A stretch of DNA of 64,000 bases from Pseudoxanthomonas sp. YR558. GTDB taxonomy: Bacteria; Pseudomonadota; Gammaproteobacteria; Xanthomonadales; Xanthomonadaceae. Numbering within the stretch: position 1 is the first letter of the stretch; each line of letters starts with the position of its first letter. The stretch is from the NCBI RefSeq assembly GCF_900116385.1, contig NZ_FPCI01000001.1:682001-746000 (forward strand), read 5' to 3'. The notes beneath the pieces are model-generated. The model saw only the letters and a list, made by a program, of their open reading frames with translations, searched no databases and was not told the origin of the DNA. The position numbers and the translations under genes were made by a program. Shown piece after piece: positions 8,779-17,079 of this stretch.

Positions 8779-9699
8779 ATGACCGAGACCGATCCCCACC
8801 TCACGTATCGCGGACGCTTCGCGCCCTCGCCTACCGGCCGACTGCATTTCGGCTCATTGGTGGCCGCACTGGGCAGCTGGCTGTTGGCGCGCCATCACCG
8901 TGGGGAGTGGCTCATTCGCGTGGAAGACCTCGATCCACCACGCGAGGTCCCCGGTGCTGCTCAGGCGCAGCTCGCGACGCTGGCCGCGTTCGGCATGACC
9001 TCCGACTTGCCCGTCGTCTGGCAGAACCGGCGCCATGACCGTTACGCCGACGCGCTAGGACAGCTCCTGGCTGAAGGTGCCGCCTTCGAATGCCGTTGCA
9101 GCCGCACCGACCTGGCGGCCGTCGGCGGCATCCATCGCGCCTGCGTCGCCCACGACCCGGCGCGCCCGCCCGCCATTCGCATGCGGGTAGCCGACGACAG
9201 TCGCGTGGCTTTCGTGGATGGCCTGCAGGGCTTCGTCGAACAGACCGTGGACCGGGAGGTGGGCGATGTCGTCCTGCGGCGCGCGGATGGCTTCTGGGCC
9301 TATCAGCTGGCCGTCGTGGTCGACGACGCCGACCAGACCATCACCGACGTGGTGCGCGGCGCGGACCTGCTCGATTCCACGCCCCGGCAGATCCTGCTGC
9401 AGCGCGCCCTGGGCTTGCCCACGCCGCGTTACCTGCACCTGCCGCTGATCGTCGATGTGGACGGACAAAAGCTGTCCAAGTCCATGGCTGCGCTACCGAT
9501 AGACGATGACGCCCCCTTACCCGCGCTGCGGGCGGCGTGGACGGCACTGGGCCAGCCCGCCGGCGCACTAGCCGGTGCTCCGTCGGTCGCGGCGGCACTC
9601 GCGTCCGCGCAGCGGCATTTCCAAGCGGATGCGCTGCCGAAAGTGACACATATGACGTTCGCTGCAGCGCACAACAAACCTGTCGCAGGCGCTGTCTAG
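8779..9699 (+). CDS. gluQ: Glutamyl-Q tRNA(Asp) synthetase
   Basis: A 306-aa truncated glutamyl-tRNA synthetase-like enzyme that attaches glutamate to queuosine in tRNA-Asp. It has RFAPSPTGRLHFGSL, containing the HIGH-like motif HFGS, the zinc-site region ECRCSRTDL, and KLSKS as the KMSKS motif. The anticodon-binding domain of GluRS is absent, as expected for GluQ. It is divergent from htpX and ends 45 bp before phaB. Confidence 0.93.
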   Translation: MTETDPHLTYRGRFAPSPTGRLHFGSLVAALGSWLLARHHRGEWLIRVEDLDPPREVPGAAQAQLATLAAFGMTSDLPVVWQNRRHDRYADALGQLLAEGAAFECRCSRTDLAAVGGIHRACVAHDPARPPAIRMRVADDSRVAFVDGLQGFVEQTVDREVGDVVLRRADGFWAYQLAVVVDDADQTITDVVRGADLLDSTPRQILLQRALGLPTPRYLHLPLIVDVDGQKLSKSMAALPIDDDAPLPALRAAWTALGQPAGALAGAPSVAAALASAQRHFQADALPKVTHMTFAAAHNKPVAGAV

Positions 9700-9744
9700 A
9701 ATCGAAGGGCCGTCGGCTTGCGACGGTCCAAGGAGATCTCCCAT

Positions 9745-10485
9745 ATGACAGCGCGCGTCGCCCTGGTCACCGGCGGCACCGGAGGTATCGGTACCGCCAT
9801 CTGCAAGAAGCTGGCCGACATGGGCCACAAGGTCGCCACCAATTACCGCAACGAAGAGAAGGCGCGTGCGTGGCAGGCGCAGATGAAGGCCGATGGCTAC
9901 GACATCGCGCTGGTCAAGGGCGATGTGACGTCGCCCGACGAAGCGCAGGCGATGGTGAAGGAAGTCGAGCAGACGCTCGGCCCGGTCGAAGTGCTGGTCA
10001 ACAACGCCGGCATCACCCGCGACGGCACCTTCCACAAGATGTCGGCCACGCAGTGGGGCGACGTCATCAACACCAATCTCAACTCGGTGTTCAACGTCAC
10101 TCGTCCGGTGATCGATGGCATGCGTGACCGCAAGTGGGGCCGCATCATCCAGATCAGCTCGATCAACGGCCTGAAGGGCCAGTATGGGCAGGCCAACTAC
10201 GCCGCGGCGAAGGCCGGCATGCACGGCTTCACCATTTCGCTGGCACGCGAGAACGCCAAGCTCGGCATCACGGTCAACACCGTCTCGCCCGGCTATGTCG
10301 CCACCGACATGGTGATGGCGGTGCCGGAGGAAGTACGCGCCAAGATTGCGGCTGACATTCCCACCGGCCGCCTGGGCAAGCCGGAGGAAATCGCCTACGC
10401 CGTGGCCTTCCTGGTGGACGAACAGGCCAGCTGGATCACCGGCTCCAACCTCGATATCAACGGTGGCCACCACATGGGCTGGTAA
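9745..10485 (+). CDS. phaB: Acetoacetyl-CoA reductase PhaB, copy 1
   Basis: A 246-aa short-chain dehydrogenase that reduces acetoacetyl-CoA to (R)-3-hydroxybutyryl-CoA for polyhydroxybutyrate. The cofactor motif TGGTGGIG is at residues 9-16, NNAGITRDGTFHKM is typical of PhaB, and the catalytic S139-Y152-K156 set lies in SSINGLKGQYGQANYAAAK. Start at ATG 9745 follows AAGGAG at 9730-9735; the upstream in-frame ATG at 9718 has no such site. A second reductase follows phaR. No phaC or phaA lies in the window. Confidence 0.9.
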   Translation: MTARVALVTGGTGGIGTAICKKLADMGHKVATNYRNEEKARAWQAQMKADGYDIALVKGDVTSPDEAQAMVKEVEQTLGPVEVLVNNAGITRDGTFHKMSATQWGDVINTNLNSVFNVTRPVIDGMRDRKWGRIIQISSINGLKGQYGQANYAAAKAGMHGFTISLARENAKLGITVNTVSPGYVATDMVMAVPEEVRAKIAADIPTGRLGKPEEIAYAVAFLVDEQASWITGSNLDINGGHHMGW

Positions 10486-10514
10486 GCCCATCCGCCGAGC
10501 CTAGACCGTTTCCC

Positions 10515-10538
10515 ACGACGCCCCGCTAGGGGCGTCGT
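10515..10538 (+). terminator. Hairpin after phaB copy 1
   Basis: A perfect 10-bp stem ACGACGCCCC / GGGGCGTCGT with a GCTA loop, followed by CCGTTTCG. The T-run is poor, so termination may be partial. Confidence 0.6.
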
Positions 10539-10546
10539 CCGTTTCG

Positions 10547-10564
10547 ATGCTGCGCAGCATTTTT
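10547..10564 (+). terminator. Second small hairpin with T-run before phaR
   Basis: ATGCT-GCGC-AGCAT is a 5-bp stem directly followed by TTTT, just after the stronger hairpin. Together they probably end phaB transcription ahead of phaR. Confidence 0.45.
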
Positions 10565-10660
10565 CCTTTGCCTGAACAGGGAGTCCCTGCCTTGTGGCCT
10601 GTTGCAAGGGCTGTTGCGCTGCGTCATGCTGCCGCCATACGCGTTTAGAGCGAAGACTCA

Positions 10661-11167
10661 ATGGCTGCGATCCGCATCATCAAGAAGTACCCCAACCGTC
10701 GTCTGTACGACACCGAGATCTCCAGCTACATCACCATCGAGGACGTGCGCCAGCTGATCGTCGACGGCGAGGATTTCGAAGTCCGCGACGCCAAGACCGG
10801 CAACGACCTGACCCGCACCGTGCTGCTGCAGATCATCAGCGAGCAGGAGCAGGATGGCGAGCCCGTCCTGTCCACCCAGTTGCTGAGCCAGATCATCCGT
10901 TTCTACGGCGACTCCCTGCAGGGCTTCATGGGCAACTACCTGGAGCGCAGCATGCAGCTGTTCATGGAGCAGCAGCAGCAGTTCCGCAGCCAGATGGGCA
11001 ACCTGCTGGGCCAGACCCCGTGGACCATGATGAACCAGCTGACCGAGCGCAACCTCGAGCTGTGGCAGGAATTCCAGCGCAACCTTAGCGGCGGCCTGGG
11101 CCGCCCGACGACGGTCAAGCCGAAGGAACAACCGCAGCGCGAGACGCCTAAGACGCGCGCACGCTGA
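10661..11167 (+). CDS. phaR: Polyhydroxyalkanoate synthesis repressor PhaR
   Basis: A 168-aa DNA-binding regulator. The N-terminal domain IKKYPNRRLYDTEISSYIT is the signature of the PhaR family, followed by the accumulation-regulator domain around LLQIISEQEQDGEPVLST and a Gln-rich region (MEQQQQFRSQMGNLLGQ). PhaR binds PHB and represses phasin and its own gene in other bacteria (established). It sits between two reductase genes; terminators on both sides suggest its own transcript. Confidence 0.93.
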   Translation: MAAIRIIKKYPNRRLYDTEISSYITIEDVRQLIVDGEDFEVRDAKTGNDLTRTVLLQIISEQEQDGEPVLSTQLLSQIIRFYGDSLQGFMGNYLERSMQLFMEQQQQFRSQMGNLLGQTPWTMMNQLTERNLELWQEFQRNLSGGLGRPTTVKPKEQPQRETPKTRAR

Positions 11168-11187
11168 GACACCCTGTAGTGAAACCC

Positions 11188-11217
11188 GGCCCGCGCACCT
11201 TGCGCGGGCCTTTTTTT
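11188..11217 (+). terminator. Rho-independent terminator after phaR
   Basis: GGCCCGCGCA (11188-11197), loop CCT, TGCGCGGGCC (11201-11210) then seven T. Strong 10-bp stem. Confidence 0.93.
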
Positions 11218-11240
11218 AGTCCGCGACACAGGAATTCTTC

Positions 11241-11981
11241 ATGACACAACGCATCGCGGTAGTCACCGGTGGCTTGGGCGGCCTGGGCCTGGCCATCAGC
11301 CAGGCACTGGCACGTGCAGGACGCAAAGTGGTGGCCGCCGACCTTCCTGCCGCCCCGGAGCGCCTTGAGCGCTTCCGCGCCGAAACTGCCGGCCTCGACA
11401 TCGAACACGCCGCCGTTGACGTAGCCGACTTCGACGCTTGCGCTGCTTTCGTCCAAGGCGTCGAAGCGCAGCATGGCGCGCTCGACATCCTGGTCAACAA
11501 TGCCGGCATCACCCGCGACGCCACCCTGCGTAAGATGGACAGGGCGCAATGGGATGCCGTGATAGGCGTGAATCTGGACAGCGTGTTCAATCTCTGTCGC
11601 CACGTCGTGGACGGCATGCAGGCGCGCAGCTTCGGTCGCATCGTCAACATCAGTTCGGTGAGCGGCCAGACCGGCAACTTCGGCCAGGTGAACTACGCCG
11701 CGGCCAAGGCCGGCCTGCACGGTTTCTCGATGTCGCTCGCACGTGAAGTCGCACGCAAGGGCGTCACCGTCAACAGCGTCTCGCCCGGCTACGTGGAAAC
11801 CCCGATGACGGCCGCCATGCCGGGCGAAGTGCGCGAGCGTACCGTCGCCGCCGTCCCGGTGGGTCGCATCGGACAGCCGGACGACATCGCGCGCGCGGTC
11901 GCCTTCCTCACCGCCGACGACGCCGGCTACATCACGGGCGCGAACCTGCCGGTCAACGGCGGCCTGTTCATGAGTTTCTGA
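11241..11981 (+). CDS. Acetoacetyl-CoA reductase PhaB, copy 2
   Basis: A 246-aa short-chain dehydrogenase, the same length as copy 1 and clearly homologous. TGGLGGLG is the cofactor motif, NNAGITRDATLRKMDR the PhaB block, and SSVSGQTGNFGQVNYAAAK carries the catalytic Ser, Tyr and Lys. AGGAA precedes the ATG. In copy 1 the residues after the second strand are NYRNEEKA; here they are ADLPAAPE, so cofactor preference may differ. It lies downstream of a strong terminator, so it needs its own promoter. Confidence 0.88.
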   Translation: MTQRIAVVTGGLGGLGLAISQALARAGRKVVAADLPAAPERLERFRAETAGLDIEHAAVDVADFDACAAFVQGVEAQHGALDILVNNAGITRDATLRKMDRAQWDAVIGVNLDSVFNLCRHVVDGMQARSFGRIVNISSVSGQTGNFGQVNYAAAKAGLHGFSMSLAREVARKGVTVNSVSPGYVETPMTAAMPGEVRERTVAAVPVGRIGQPDDIARAVAFLTADDAGYITGANLPVNGGLFMSF

Positions 11982-12035
11982 CCGGAATCCCGGTCCCACG
12001 CCGACACACTCACCGAATCCACACGAGGCTCCCGC

Positions 12036-12206
12036 ATGAAACTCACCCCTCCCACCTTCGGCGTCTGGCTGATCGCGCTGCTGCTCGGCGGCGGCGGCAT
12101 CGCTGCCAAGTTCGGCTACGTGCCGGTACTGGCGCCGCACGCGTTCTGGCTGGTGGTCGCCGGCTTCGGCTTGCTGGTCGCGGCGACGGTCTTCAGCAAG
12201 CTCTGA
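12036..12206 (+). CDS. Small two-helix membrane protein
   Basis: A 56-aa protein starting MKLTPPTFGVWLIALLLGG and ending TVFSKL. Two hydrophobic segments (about 9-25 and 36-52) flank a short linker, VPVLAPHAF. It lies 54 bp after phaB copy 2 on the same strand. No function can be assigned; similar short proteins occur in the family from memory. Confidence 0.6.
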   Translation: MKLTPPTFGVWLIALLLGGGGIAAKFGYVPVLAPHAFWLVVAGFGLLVAATVFSKL

Positions 12207-12249
12207 ACACACCGGCTATGCTTCCGGCGTCGATCGTCGGGAGTTCTGC

Positions 12250-12465
12250 ATGAACCCGTTCGCGTGGTTTCTGGGCGATGTGCTGACCAGGCCGCGCCTC
12301 GTCGTCCCGATCTTGCTGGGAATCGCGGCAGGCGCAGCCCTGTTCCACCTGACGGGCAAGGAACCTTCGTCCGCCGCCATGGCGCTCGGTTGCGCGGCGT
12401 TCGGCCTGGTTATCGGATTCGTCCTGGAGTACCTGCGCGACGCGCCGCGCGAGCCGCTGGACTGA
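12250..12465 (+). CDS. Small membrane protein
   Basis: A 71-aa protein (MNPFAWFLGDVLTRPRLVV) with two hydrophobic stretches, LVVPILLGIAAGAALF and AMALGCAAFGLVIGFVL, and a charged C-terminal tail EYLRDAPREPLD. GGGAG lies upstream of the ATG. It ends 3 bp before the oppositely oriented tail-tube-like gene. Function unknown. Confidence 0.65.
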   Translation: MNPFAWFLGDVLTRPRLVVPILLGIAAGAALFHLTGKEPSSAAMALGCAAFGLVIGFVLEYLRDAPREPLD

Positions 12466-12468
12466 CTC

Positions 12469-12909
12469 CTACTCCATTTCGAAGCGCTCGAACGCGATCT
12501 CCAGCGTTTCGAACAGCGTGTCGCCCAGCGCCGCGTCCATCGGTGAAGGCGTGTACGCCGCCGGTCGCGCGCGCAGGAAGCGCCAGCGCATCACCGGGTT
12601 GCCTTGCTCGTCCAGCAGCGTGATGGCGACCGTACGCCGAGCATCGCCGCCGTTGCGGGCCTCGTCCCACCACTGGTACCACGCCAGCGAACCGATCACG
12701 CCCCGGCGCAGCACCAGGTTGTCGTAGTGGGTCAGCGTGGACAGCTTGATGGCTTCCGGCGTCTTGTCGTTGCCGTTGCGGTATTCGTTGACCTGCAGCC
12801 GCGCTTCGGGGAACAGCACCTCGGCCACACCCCCGTCGGGCCCATCCCCCAGGCCGAGGTCGACGTGGAAGTTCATTCCGGCATACGGACGATCACGCTG
12901 TACGGGCAT
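12469..12909 (-). CDS. Orphan phage tail tube-like protein (T4 gp19/TIGR02241 type)
   Basis: A 146-aa protein beginning MPVQRDRPYAGMNFHVDLG. Tail-tube proteins of T4-like phages and of contractile injection systems start in this way, and the blocks LQVNEYRNGNDKTPEAIKL and NLVLRRGVIGS match the family pattern. The C-terminus MDAALGDTLFETLEIAFERF also fits. No sheath, baseplate, spike or ATPase gene lies nearby, so this is a single orphan gene. Start chosen at 12909 because it places the conserved DRPY close to the N-terminus; an in-frame ATG at 12945 would add 12 residues. Assignment is by motif memory. Confidence 0.7.
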   Translation of the reverse strand: MPVQRDRPYAGMNFHVDLGLGDGPDGGVAEVLFPEARLQVNEYRNGNDKTPEAIKLSTLTHYDNLVLRRGVIGSLAWYQWWDEARNGGDARRTVAITLLDEQGNPVMRWRFLRARPAAYTPSPMDAALGDTLFETLEIAFERFEME

Positions 12910-12988
12910 GGCAGGGGTTCCATGTGGGAAGGGAGGTGTACCCATGTTGGGAACACTCTCTTCCAACGCGATCCTTCGCGCTGAGAGG

Positions 12989-13339
12989 TCAGGCCGTGTT
13001 CGCCTGCCCGATCCACAACCGATTGCCGTCCGGATCGTCGATCCGGAACTCGCGCATGCCGTAGAACGTGGTATCCAGCGCGGGCACCTCCAGGCCGTTC
13101 GCACGCGCCTGCGCGTGGAAGGCCTCGAGATCATCGGGATACAGGTACAGCACGGCCCCGCGCGGCGCGTCCGGGTTCACGTTGATCGACTGGTCCAGCA
13201 TCACGCGGCACTCGCCCCAACGCAGCTTCGCCCAGCCCCAATCGTCGCGTCGGTCCTCGACCGTGAAGCCCAACTGTTCGTAGAACGCGATCGCCCGCGG
13301 CAGGTGGCGGACGGGTTGCATGGGGATGATGTGGGACAT
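12989..13339 (-). CDS. VOC-family protein (glyoxalase/bleomycin-resistance fold)
   Basis: A 116-aa vicinal oxygen chelate protein. PVRHLPRAIAFYEQLGFTVE opens the first beta-alpha-beta-beta-beta module and REFRIDDPDGNRLWIG closes the second. The bleomycin-resistance-like layout with LRWGECRVMLDQS suggests ligand sequestration or a small-molecule enzyme, but no substrate can be assigned. It is 24 bp from the neighbouring 79-aa gene on the same strand. Confidence 0.85.
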   Translation of the reverse strand: MSHIIPMQPVRHLPRAIAFYEQLGFTVEDRRDDWGWAKLRWGECRVMLDQSINVNPDAPRGAVLYLYPDDLEAFHAQARANGLEVPALDTTFYGMREFRIDDPDGNRLWIGQANTA

Positions 13340-13363
13340 GGACGTCGCTCCTTATGGCTCGCC

Positions 13364-13603
13364 CTACTCCGCCGCCCACACCACGTCGACACCTTCGGAC
13401 TCGCCCACCGCCGTGCGCAGCAGCGCCACGAAATCGGTGCTGGCACCCAGGCTTTCCAGCGCATCGATGGCCGTGTGTTCGACGTAGTAGTCCTGGTCCT
13501 TGGAGGATTCCTCTTCCATGTAGTCCACCAGCATCTGGAAGTCCGCTTCCGAGATGTTGCCCAGCGTGCGGCCACTGTCCTTTTCCGACAAACGAATGCT
13601 CAT
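13364..13603 (-). CDS. Conserved small acidic protein
   Basis: A 79-aa protein (MSIRLSEKDSGRTLGNISEAD) with many Asp and Glu residues and no signal or membrane segment. It is predicted to be cytoplasmic and largely helical. Related short proteins occur in Xanthomonadaceae from memory, but no function is established. It precedes the VOC gene, with which it may be co-transcribed. Confidence 0.65.
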   Translation of the reverse strand: MSIRLSEKDSGRTLGNISEADFQMLVDYMEEESSKDQDYYVEHTAIDALESLGASTDFVALLRTAVGESEGVDVVWAAE

Positions 13604-13637
13604 GCGGTCTTCCCTTCCTCGAACGTTGGAGTGATTG

Positions 13638-14180
13638 TCAGCGTGGGGCGCTATCGGCGCCCTTGCGCAGAAAGGCGGCCAGCCCGCCCAGTTGCAGGCC
13701 CTGCACCTTGTCCACGACGGGCGCGAACGTGCTCATGTCGTCCGGCGTGTAGCCGCCGGCGCGGTACCACAGGGTGATGCGGGTGCCGCCTTTCTCTTCG
13801 ACGAAGCGCCATTCCAGCGCGCCGTCCAGGCCCATGCCCTGCAACGGGCCGAGGCCGCCGGTCATGCGCATCAGCTTGCCCGGATCGGTAAAGGTCACCG
13901 TCATGTGCCAAGCCTGCTGCGCGCCATTGATCTCACAGAAGCAGCCGCCCACTTTGTCGCTGATGGACAGCTTCGATGCATCGCCCCACCAGGTGTGATC
14001 GGCTGGCCACCAGCGGCCGACATCGTTCACCAGCGCCGCATAGGCCACCTGCGGACTGACAGGCACCCATTCGGAGTTCTCGACGGTAAACCCATTCGGC
14101 TTCGCGTCCTTGATCGCCGCCTGCGCCGGTGCGCCGACCGTCGCGACGGCCAGCAGGAATGCGCCGGCCAGCGCCTTCAC
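13638..14180 (-). CDS. Secreted SRPBCC/polyketide cyclase-like protein
   Basis: A 180-aa protein with a signal peptide (MKALAGAFLLAVATVGAPAQA). The remainder, including SPQVAYAALVNDVGRWWPADHTWWG and GALEWRFVEEKGGTRITLWY, looks like the START/SRPBCC helix-grip fold. Start is the GTG at 14180, which overlaps the stop of the upstream M48 gene (GTGA) and has AGGGAG in front. Translational coupling to a metalloprotease suggests a shared envelope role, but ligand and function are unknown. Confidence 0.75.
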   Translation of the reverse strand: MKALAGAFLLAVATVGAPAQAAIKDAKPNGFTVENSEWVPVSPQVAYAALVNDVGRWWPADHTWWGDASKLSISDKVGGCFCEINGAQQAWHMTVTFTDPGKLMRMTGGLGPLQGMGLDGALEWRFVEEKGGTRITLWYRAGGYTPDDMSTFAPVVDKVQGLQLGGLAAFLRKGADSAPR

Positions 14181-15088
14181 TTCGCCGCTCCCTGCGGGCA
14201 GAACTTGGCGCGGTACGCCATCGCCTTGGGCATCAGCTCGGTGAGGTTCTGGATACGCGTGCCGGGATTCGGGTGGGTGGACGAGAATTCCGGCGGGGCC
14301 TGGCCGCCGCTGGCTTCGCTCATGCGCTGCCACAGCGGCACGGCTTCCTCGGGGTTGAAGCAGGCGGCCGCGGCCAGCATCAGGCCCACTTCGTCGGCCT
14401 GTGTCTCGTGCTCGCGTGCATACGGCAGCAGGTAGCCGTAGCCCATCGCCGCCATGACCATCTGCTGCTGTTGCGGATCCATGCCGCTCATCGCCCCGGC
14501 CATCTGGCCGATCTGCGTCAGCTTCTGCTGCGACATGCGCTGGGCGCCGTGACGCAGCAGCGCGTGGGCGATCTCGTGGCCCATCACCACCGCCACGGCG
14601 TCGGCATTCTTCGCCACCGGGATCAGGCCCGTATAGACGGCCATCTTGCCGCCGGGCAGGCAGAACGCGTTGGCCTGGTCGGACTGGATGACGTTGACGT
14701 CCCATTCGAAGGACTTCCAGTTGCCGCTGGGCTGGGTGCCCTTCTCCGCCGCGATGGCGGCCTCGACCTCGGGGATTTTCGCGATCAGCCGCTGGGCGAT
14801 GGTGCGCACCTGCTGGGCGATCTGCGAATTGGGATCGACCGGCTGCTCCTGCTGCAGGATTTCCTCATAGGCCTGCAGGCCCAGCGCCTTCTCTTCTTCC
14901 ACGCCGATCGAGTTGTCGATCAGCACCTTCTCGCCGGTGTAGGGATCGACGACGCGGTTGTTCAGGTAATAGCAGCCGCCGTAGACCAGGAACCCCAGCA
15001 GGATGATCCAGCGGAGGTTGCCCAGTCCTCCGCCCCGCCGCCCGCCGCCCTGCCCGTACTGCGAGCGCCCGTAAGGATCTTGCCTCAT
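14177..15088 (-). CDS. M48-family metalloprotease (LoiP/YcaL-like)
   Basis: A 303-aa zinc metalloprotease. The Gly/Arg-rich N-terminus is followed by one membrane segment (about residues 26-42, LRWIILLGFLVYGGCYYL), then a long soluble domain. HEIAH at 171-175 is the zinc motif and HETQADEVGLML supplies the third ligand. The single N-terminal anchor and missing C-terminal membrane segments set it apart from HtpX. ATG at 15088 is chosen over the adjoining GTG. Coupled to the SRPBCC gene downstream and 17 bp from the gene upstream. Confidence 0.85.
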   Translation of the reverse strand: MRQDPYGRSQYGQGGGRRGGGLGNLRWIILLGFLVYGGCYYLNNRVVDPYTGEKVLIDNSIGVEEEKALGLQAYEEILQQEQPVDPNSQIAQQVRTIAQRLIAKIPEVEAAIAAEKGTQPSGNWKSFEWDVNVIQSDQANAFCLPGGKMAVYTGLIPVAKNADAVAVVMGHEIAHALLRHGAQRMSQQKLTQIGQMAGAMSGMDPQQQQMVMAAMGYGYLLPYAREHETQADEVGLMLAAAACFNPEEAVPLWQRMSEASGGQAPPEFSSTHPNPGTRIQNLTELMPKAMAYRAKFCPQGAAK

Positions 15089-15105
15089 CACCCTCTCCCT
15101 GGCGG

Positions 15106-16944
15106 CTAGATGCCGCGAACGACGCGGAAGCCCACCCGCGCATTAGTCATATCCGAATCCGATGACGAACGCCATGCGGCGCGCACCTGCGCCGGTGAAC
15201 TGGCCCAGGAACCGCCACGCACCACCCGCGACCGGCAGCCGGGATTGAACCACGCCGCACCGTCCGCCGGCGCGCGGCGGTAACTGGCGTGCCAGCAGTC
15301 GCCGACCCATTCGCTGGTGTTGCCTTCGAGGTCCTTCAGCCCGAAGGCATTGGCGCGGAACCGGCCCACCCGTGCCGGCCCCCAGTAGCCGTCGCCATAG
15401 GCGACGAAGGCGTTGTTCCAGTTGCGACCGCTGGGGGAGCGATCGTTGCCCCCGGTCAGGTTTGCGACGCCGCGCGGGGGCTGGCCGTTGCCCCACGGAT
15501 AACGGCCTTGCTGGCCGCCGCGCAGGGCGTATTCGTACTCGGCCTCGCTCGGCAGGCGGTAGCCGTGGCCGGTCTGGCCGGCCAACCACTCGGCGTAGGC
15601 TTCGGCGTCGTACACGCTGACGTGCAGCACCGGCATGTCGTCGCTGGCGGGGTCGCCGGCATAGTCGGATTGCCAGTCCACGCCGCTGCGCCGCACGAAG
15701 TTGCCGCTGCGCTCGTCGTAGACGACGGAATGACCGCGTCGGGTGGCGCGTGGTCGGTACTGGGTGGCTTGGACGAACCGGCGGAATTCGCCGACCGTCA
15801 CCGCATGCCGCGCCATCGCGAACCCGCGATCGAACCGCACGTAATGCGCAGGCTTCTCTGCGTCGGCAGCGTCTGCCTCCTCCTCGGCGGCCCCCATCAG
15901 GAAGCCCCCATGCGGCACCACCACCATCTCCGGCCCGCGGCCACCATGGTGAAGCGCGTCGGTGAAAGCCTGACCCGGACGGAACAGCCCGTAGTACGTG
16001 GCCAGGTCGATGCGCTGGCGCAGATCGGCGGCAACGCGATTGCCGGGCTCCGCAATGCGCAGCACTTCGGCGAGCTTCACACGCGCCGCCTTGATCCCCT
16101 GCGGGGTGGCGATGTCGCGCACGCCGGCATCGCGCAGCTCGATGATGCGGGCGATACGGATGGCCTCCACGCGCACGCGGGCGTCAGCCACGGTCTGCGC
16201 GTCCTCGCGTATGCGGGCGGCGGCGTCGAGCCAACGCGCGGCGTTCACGAAGTCGCTGGCCTGGGCGGCGTCCTCGGCGCGGCGGATCAGCGCACTCTCC
16301 ACCGCGGCCACGCCCTGCATCGCGCGAGGTTGGCCGGGCTTCCACTTCAATACTTCGCGGAAACCCGCCAGTGCGCCACCGCCCTCCTCGCCCAAGCGCT
16401 CTTCGCGCAAGGCGCGTTCAGCCGCCACGTTCAGGCGTGTGAGCTGATCGACATCGTCCACGCGCGCCAGGTAGGCGGTGACGGCCGGGTCGGCGGGCGC
16501 CAAAGTGCGCGCTACCGCGGCGATCTGGCGGGCGCGCCGCAAGGATTCGGTGCGATCTTCCGCGTGGCGCAGCGCCTGTGCACCCTGCTCCAGCAATGCG
16601 TCCAGGCAGCGCTCCAGGCCCGCCTTGGCACGCGCACCGGTCGGCTCAAGACGCTGCAGCGCAAGGTAGAGCGGGATCGCGTCATCGGGACCGTCAAACA
16701 GACGCCCCTCCGCCAGTGCGGCCGCGGCGCGCTGGCGCGCGTCGGTCGCGTGTTCGGCTGTCAGCGCGACGGCGGGCGCTCGCCACGTCAGTTCGTCCAT
16801 GCCGCTGTCATCGCCGCTGACGGTGACGCGCGGCATGCGCACGCTGTCGCCGGCAGCCTGGCCCCCTTGCGGCGCGTCGTCGTCGCGCGAGCATGCGGCC
16901 AACCACGGCAACGAAATCAACAAGGCGAGAAGGAGCGCGCGCAA
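15106..16944 (-). CDS. Lipoprotein with C-terminal FGE-sulfatase (SUMF1-like) domain
   Basis: A 612-aa predicted lipoprotein. Start is placed at TTG 16944, where GGAGG lies just upstream and an ideal lipoprotein signal follows (MRALLLALLISLPWLAAC, lipobox Cys18). An in-frame ATG about 40 codons upstream would bury this signal. Residues 60-330 are helical with repeat-like spacing. Residues 337-612 form an FGE-sulfatase domain: GGFLMGA, RLPSEAEYEYALRGG, GNTSEWVGDCW and RVVRGGSWASS. The two active-site cysteines of true formylglycine-generating enzymes, expected just after RGGS, are absent, so a binding or scaffold role is more likely than sulfatase activation. Divergent from rnd. Confidence 0.8.
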   Translation of the reverse strand: MRALLLALLISLPWLAACSRDDDAPQGGQAAGDSVRMPRVTVSGDDSGMDELTWRAPAVALTAEHATDARQRAAAALAEGRLFDGPDDAIPLYLALQRLEPTGARAKAGLERCLDALLEQGAQALRHAEDRTESLRRARQIAAVARTLAPADPAVTAYLARVDDVDQLTRLNVAAERALREERLGEEGGGALAGFREVLKWKPGQPRAMQGVAAVESALIRRAEDAAQASDFVNAARWLDAAARIREDAQTVADARVRVEAIRIARIIELRDAGVRDIATPQGIKAARVKLAEVLRIAEPGNRVAADLRQRIDLATYYGLFRPGQAFTDALHHGGRGPEMVVVPHGGFLMGAAEEEADAADAEKPAHYVRFDRGFAMARHAVTVGEFRRFVQATQYRPRATRRGHSVVYDERSGNFVRRSGVDWQSDYAGDPASDDMPVLHVSVYDAEAYAEWLAGQTGHGYRLPSEAEYEYALRGGQQGRYPWGNGQPPRGVANLTGGNDRSPSGRNWNNAFVAYGDGYWGPARVGRFRANAFGLKDLEGNTSEWVGDCWHASYRRAPADGAAWFNPGCRSRVVRGGSWASSPAQVRAAWRSSSDSDMTNARVGFRVVRGI

Positions 16945-17079
16945 ACATCCTCCGTGAAGGGAGCGACCGGCTCCCGTGAGAGAATGCCGGCCAACAGACC
17001 GGCACACGATACTGTCAGAGCCGGGACCTTGGGTTATTTTCACCCGACTGAGCAGACGACGCATCACGCGGAGATTACG

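Noticed and set aside
15289..17079. Upstream extension of the rnd frame
   Set aside because: The extra 597 residues are antisense to the FGE-like lipoprotein gene and do not resemble RNase D. TTG 17080 with GGAG is the better start.
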